Part shown: positions 62,244 through 64,000 of the stretch, piece after piece | Position numbering within the stretch: the stretch's first letter is position 1 | Layout of the letters: each line of letters begins with the position of its first letter | Assembly (NCBI RefSeq): GCF_014641695.1 | Contig: NZ_BMIF01000001.1 | Location: 558,001-622,000 of the forward strand | DNA length: 64,000 nucleotides | Source of the DNA: Nitratireductor aestuarii | GTDB taxonomy: Bacteria > Pseudomonadota > Alphaproteobacteria > Rhizobiales > Rhizobiaceae | Direction: 5' to 3' | Translations under genes and position numbers: made by a program | The notes under the pieces: generated by a model | Told to the model about the DNA's origin: nothing | The model's database searches: none | Seen by the model: only the letters and a program-made list of their open reading frames with translations

Positions 62244-64000
62244 CTAACGCTTTTCAGGCGGCGGAAGTCCGCGTGAGGCGCGGGAAAACGCCCTGTATTC
62301 GTGCCACGGTCGCCACGGCTCATCGATCGCCTGCACCAGCCGGGGGCCACTGCCCCGCTCTGAAAGATAAATGGCAGCCGATCCTCTCCGCGCCAGATCT
62401 CGCCCCGTCAGCACCACGGCTGTCTGATTGTCTCCGCAAGGATGTTCGACAGTCGCATCCTCCACGACGATAATCGCCGCCTGGGTGCAATACGGCGTCA
62501 CCGAGCCTGCCTTCTGCGCCTGCACGATGAGTGCTCCCGTGTCGTGCCGTGCAAGGCAGACACCCTCTTCGCAGATGAAGCGATCGGAAGCTGTTGTGGC
62601 ATCCACAGAACCCTTCTGCGGGGTGACCACTGTTTCGGAGGCCAGCGCCCGCTTCCAGTCATCGATAGCAATGCCCGATGGTCGCGGGCGGTTCACCGCC
62701 AGTGTGCCGCCCTCCCCACGGATGGCCACCAGACGCGCATCCTCCGTGATCATCACATCCGGGAAGCTACGTTCCATCACCGCGGCAAATCCAAAGGCTG
62801 CAAGCGGCAATGCCAGGAGCCGCAGACGCGTCGTCGACCCGACCAGCACGAGCAACGCGGCCGTGAACCACAGCATCCCGCCTAGCGGGAGCAGGCCCAC
62901 CGCATCCACGGGCGTCCTCTCGGAAAACCAGGTCGCCACATCCACCATGACGCTTATGCCCCATTGCATGGTTTTCAGGAAGAAGCCTTCGAGCCCAAAA
63001 GGCAGCGCAAGAATGGCCAGCACCGCACAAGGCATGACCACCGCCGAAATCGCAGGCATCGCAACCAGATTGCTTGGCAAGGATAAAGGTGTCGCGCGCT
63101 GGAAATGCCAGATGCCATAGATCGCCGTCGCCGTTCCCGCGATGATTGATGTGAGCGCAAGCCCACCCACGGCCGCCAGCATATAGCGAGCAAGCTTCGC
63201 GGCGACGTGGCTAGAAGGGGGTGTACGGTTCGCTAGTCGGCTGCTGCGCCACTCGGTCCAGGCGGCATAGCCTGCAACCAGCGCCGCCGTGGCCGCAAAA
63301 GACATCTGGAAGCTTGGTCCGATAACCTCGTGCGGCGCGACGATCAGGATGACCGTCGCTGCAATGGCAACGTTGCGCATGGAGATTGCCGCCCGGTCGA
63401 AGAGGGTCGCAACAAGCATGACGGCCAGCATGAAATAGCTCCGCTGCGCAGCCACATCAGCCCCGGAGAGAGACAGATAAAGCGTGCAGAAGAGAAGCGC
63501 GGCCAACGACGCAAACTTCTTGACCGGGAAGCTTGAAGAAAACACCGGAAACAAGGCGCAGCCGAAGCGGATCATCAGCATGACGGTTCCGGCGACGAGC
63601 GCCATGTGCAGACCGGAGATGGAGAGCACATGCGCAAGTCCGGACCGCCGCAGCGCCTCGTTCATCTCTTCCGGAATGCCTGCGCGATAGCCGGTGATGA
63701 GTGCGACGGCGACTTCCCCTTCGGGTCCTGACACGTGCTGCCTGATGCGGTCAGCCAGCGCTTCCCGGATAGACTCCAACGTGCGCATCGGCCGCTCCAA
63801 GATTGTCGGCGGCTGATCATCCGCCACTGGAACAACGTCGGTGAGAAAAAACCCGGTTGCACCCAGCCCGCTGAAATAATTCCCGAAGGCAAAATCATAG
63901 CCGCCGGGACGAACCGGCCCCGATGGCTGCAAAAGGCGCGCAAACCCTTCCACCACATCACCGGATCGCAAATTCTCCGGGATCTTGCGCGCCGTTATCC
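62244..64000 (-). CDS. comEC: ComEC/Rec2 family DNA-uptake membrane protein, 5' end outside window
   Basis: The frame is open to the right edge (about 585 codons); its beginning is missing. The visible part has the ComEC/Rec2 competence core: ALITGYRAGIPEEMNEALRRSGLAHVLSISGLHMALVAG (with the HVLSISGLHM motif) followed by some ten hydrophobic segments. The N-terminal part seen (DVVEGFARLLQPSGPVRPGGYDFAF) is the end of the DUF4131-like OB segment. The C-terminal 180 residues carry a Cys-containing region (FICEEGVCLA, VTPYCTQ, EHPCGDN). No metallo-beta-lactamase domain (no HxHxDH) is present at the C-terminus, as is common in rhizobial ComEC. In competent bacteria it is the inner membrane DNA channel. 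Confidence 0.9.
   Translation of the reverse strand, partial: ITARKIPENLRSGDVVEGFARLLQPSGPVRPGGYDFAFGNYFSGLGATGFFLTDVVPVADDQPPTILERPMRTLESIREALADRIRQHVSGPEGEVAVALITGYRAGIPEEMNEALRRSGLAHVLSISGLHMALVAGTVMLMIRFGCALFPVFSSSFPVKKFASLAALLFCTLYLSLSGADVAAQRSYFMLAVMLVATLFDRAAISMRNVAIAATVILIVAPHEVIGPSFQMSFAATAALVAGYAAWTEWRSSRLANRTPPSSHVAAKLARYMLAAVGGLALTSIIAGTATAIYGIWHFQRATPLSLPSNLVAMPAISAVVMPCAVLAILALPFGLEGFFLKTMQWGISVMVDVATWFSERTPVDAVGLLPLGGMLWFTAALLVLVGSTTRLRLLALPLAAFGFAAVMERSFPDVMITEDARLVAIRGEGGTLAVNRPRPSGIAIDDWKRALASETVVTPQKGSVDATTASDRFICEEGVCLARHDTGALIVQAQKAGSVTPYCTQAAIIVVEDATVEHPCGDNQTAVVLTGRDLARRGSAAIYLSERGSGPRLVQAIDEPWRPWHEYRAFSRASRGLPPPEKR

Overview
The window is a GC-rich chromosomal segment of an alphaproteobacterium, most likely a member of the Rhizobiaceae (Rhizobium/Agrobacterium/Sinorhizobium-like). 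The evidence is a complete aapJQMP general amino-acid transporter, a plant-type (class II) DAHP synthase, ExoD, DUF1127, DUF1194, DUF2059 and entericidin-type small proteins, a RopB/Omp25-like porin, and a ComEC without a visible metallo-beta-lactamase end. I see no insertion sequence, prophage, integrase or CRISPR array. One tRNA gene, Val(CAC), is present.

Layout. 1-5855 (minus) is the start of a giant Gly/Asn/Ser-rich repetitive surface protein that runs off the left edge. Next to it (6289-6933, minus) is a small protein whose N-terminal part resembles the translocation domain of Salmonella SPI-2 type III effectors. 7-12 kb holds a DEAD-box RNA helicase, two tiny paralogous helical proteins flanking a secreted NTF2-like protein, a flavin monooxygenase and a mini zinc ribbon. 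12.3-19.3 kb is one minus-strand operon: branched-chain-type ABC transporter (binding protein, LivH, LivM, LivG, and a LivF with a repeat-containing C-terminal extension) ending in an aldehyde dehydrogenase. 19.9-22 kb holds an L,D-transpeptidase, an exonuclease III and an alpha/beta hydrolase. 22-26.7 kb is aapJQMP, whose AapM looks unusually long. 27-36 kb holds housekeeping genes (gltX, nadE, class II DAHP synthase, gor, DUF2059, rpiA) with a small secreted cysteine peptide and a GFA-family protein between them.

36-41 kb: gph, a RopB-like porin, a glycine-zipper lipoprotein, tRNA-Val, a large L,D-transpeptidase and a DUF971 protein. 41.4-47 kb is a plus-strand cluster in which molybdenum-cofactor genes (moaA, mobA, mobB) flank two tandem EamA transporters and a Bcr/CflA-type exporter. 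47-51.6 kb: a basic-amino-acid-type ABC system (binding protein and two permeases, no ATPase beside it), a beta-hydroxyacid dehydrogenase and a TSUP exporter. 52-58.4 kb: entericidin-like lipoprotein, DUF4893, ExoD, a LysR regulator divergent from a DUF1127 protein, DUF1194, a four-EF-hand protein, an aminotransferase close to arginine:pyruvate transaminase, and a secreted cysteine protein. 58.5-64 kb: otsB-otsA for trehalose, enolase and a 5'-truncated comEC.

The strongest leads are the effector-like protein beside the giant repeat protein, with an inverted repeat directly in front of its start codon; the LivF C-terminal extension; the long AapM; paired TGTATACA-type operators upstream of the liv operon; and an 18-bp perfect palindrome upstream of a tiny secreted cysteine peptide. 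All family calls come from reading motifs, not from database searches.
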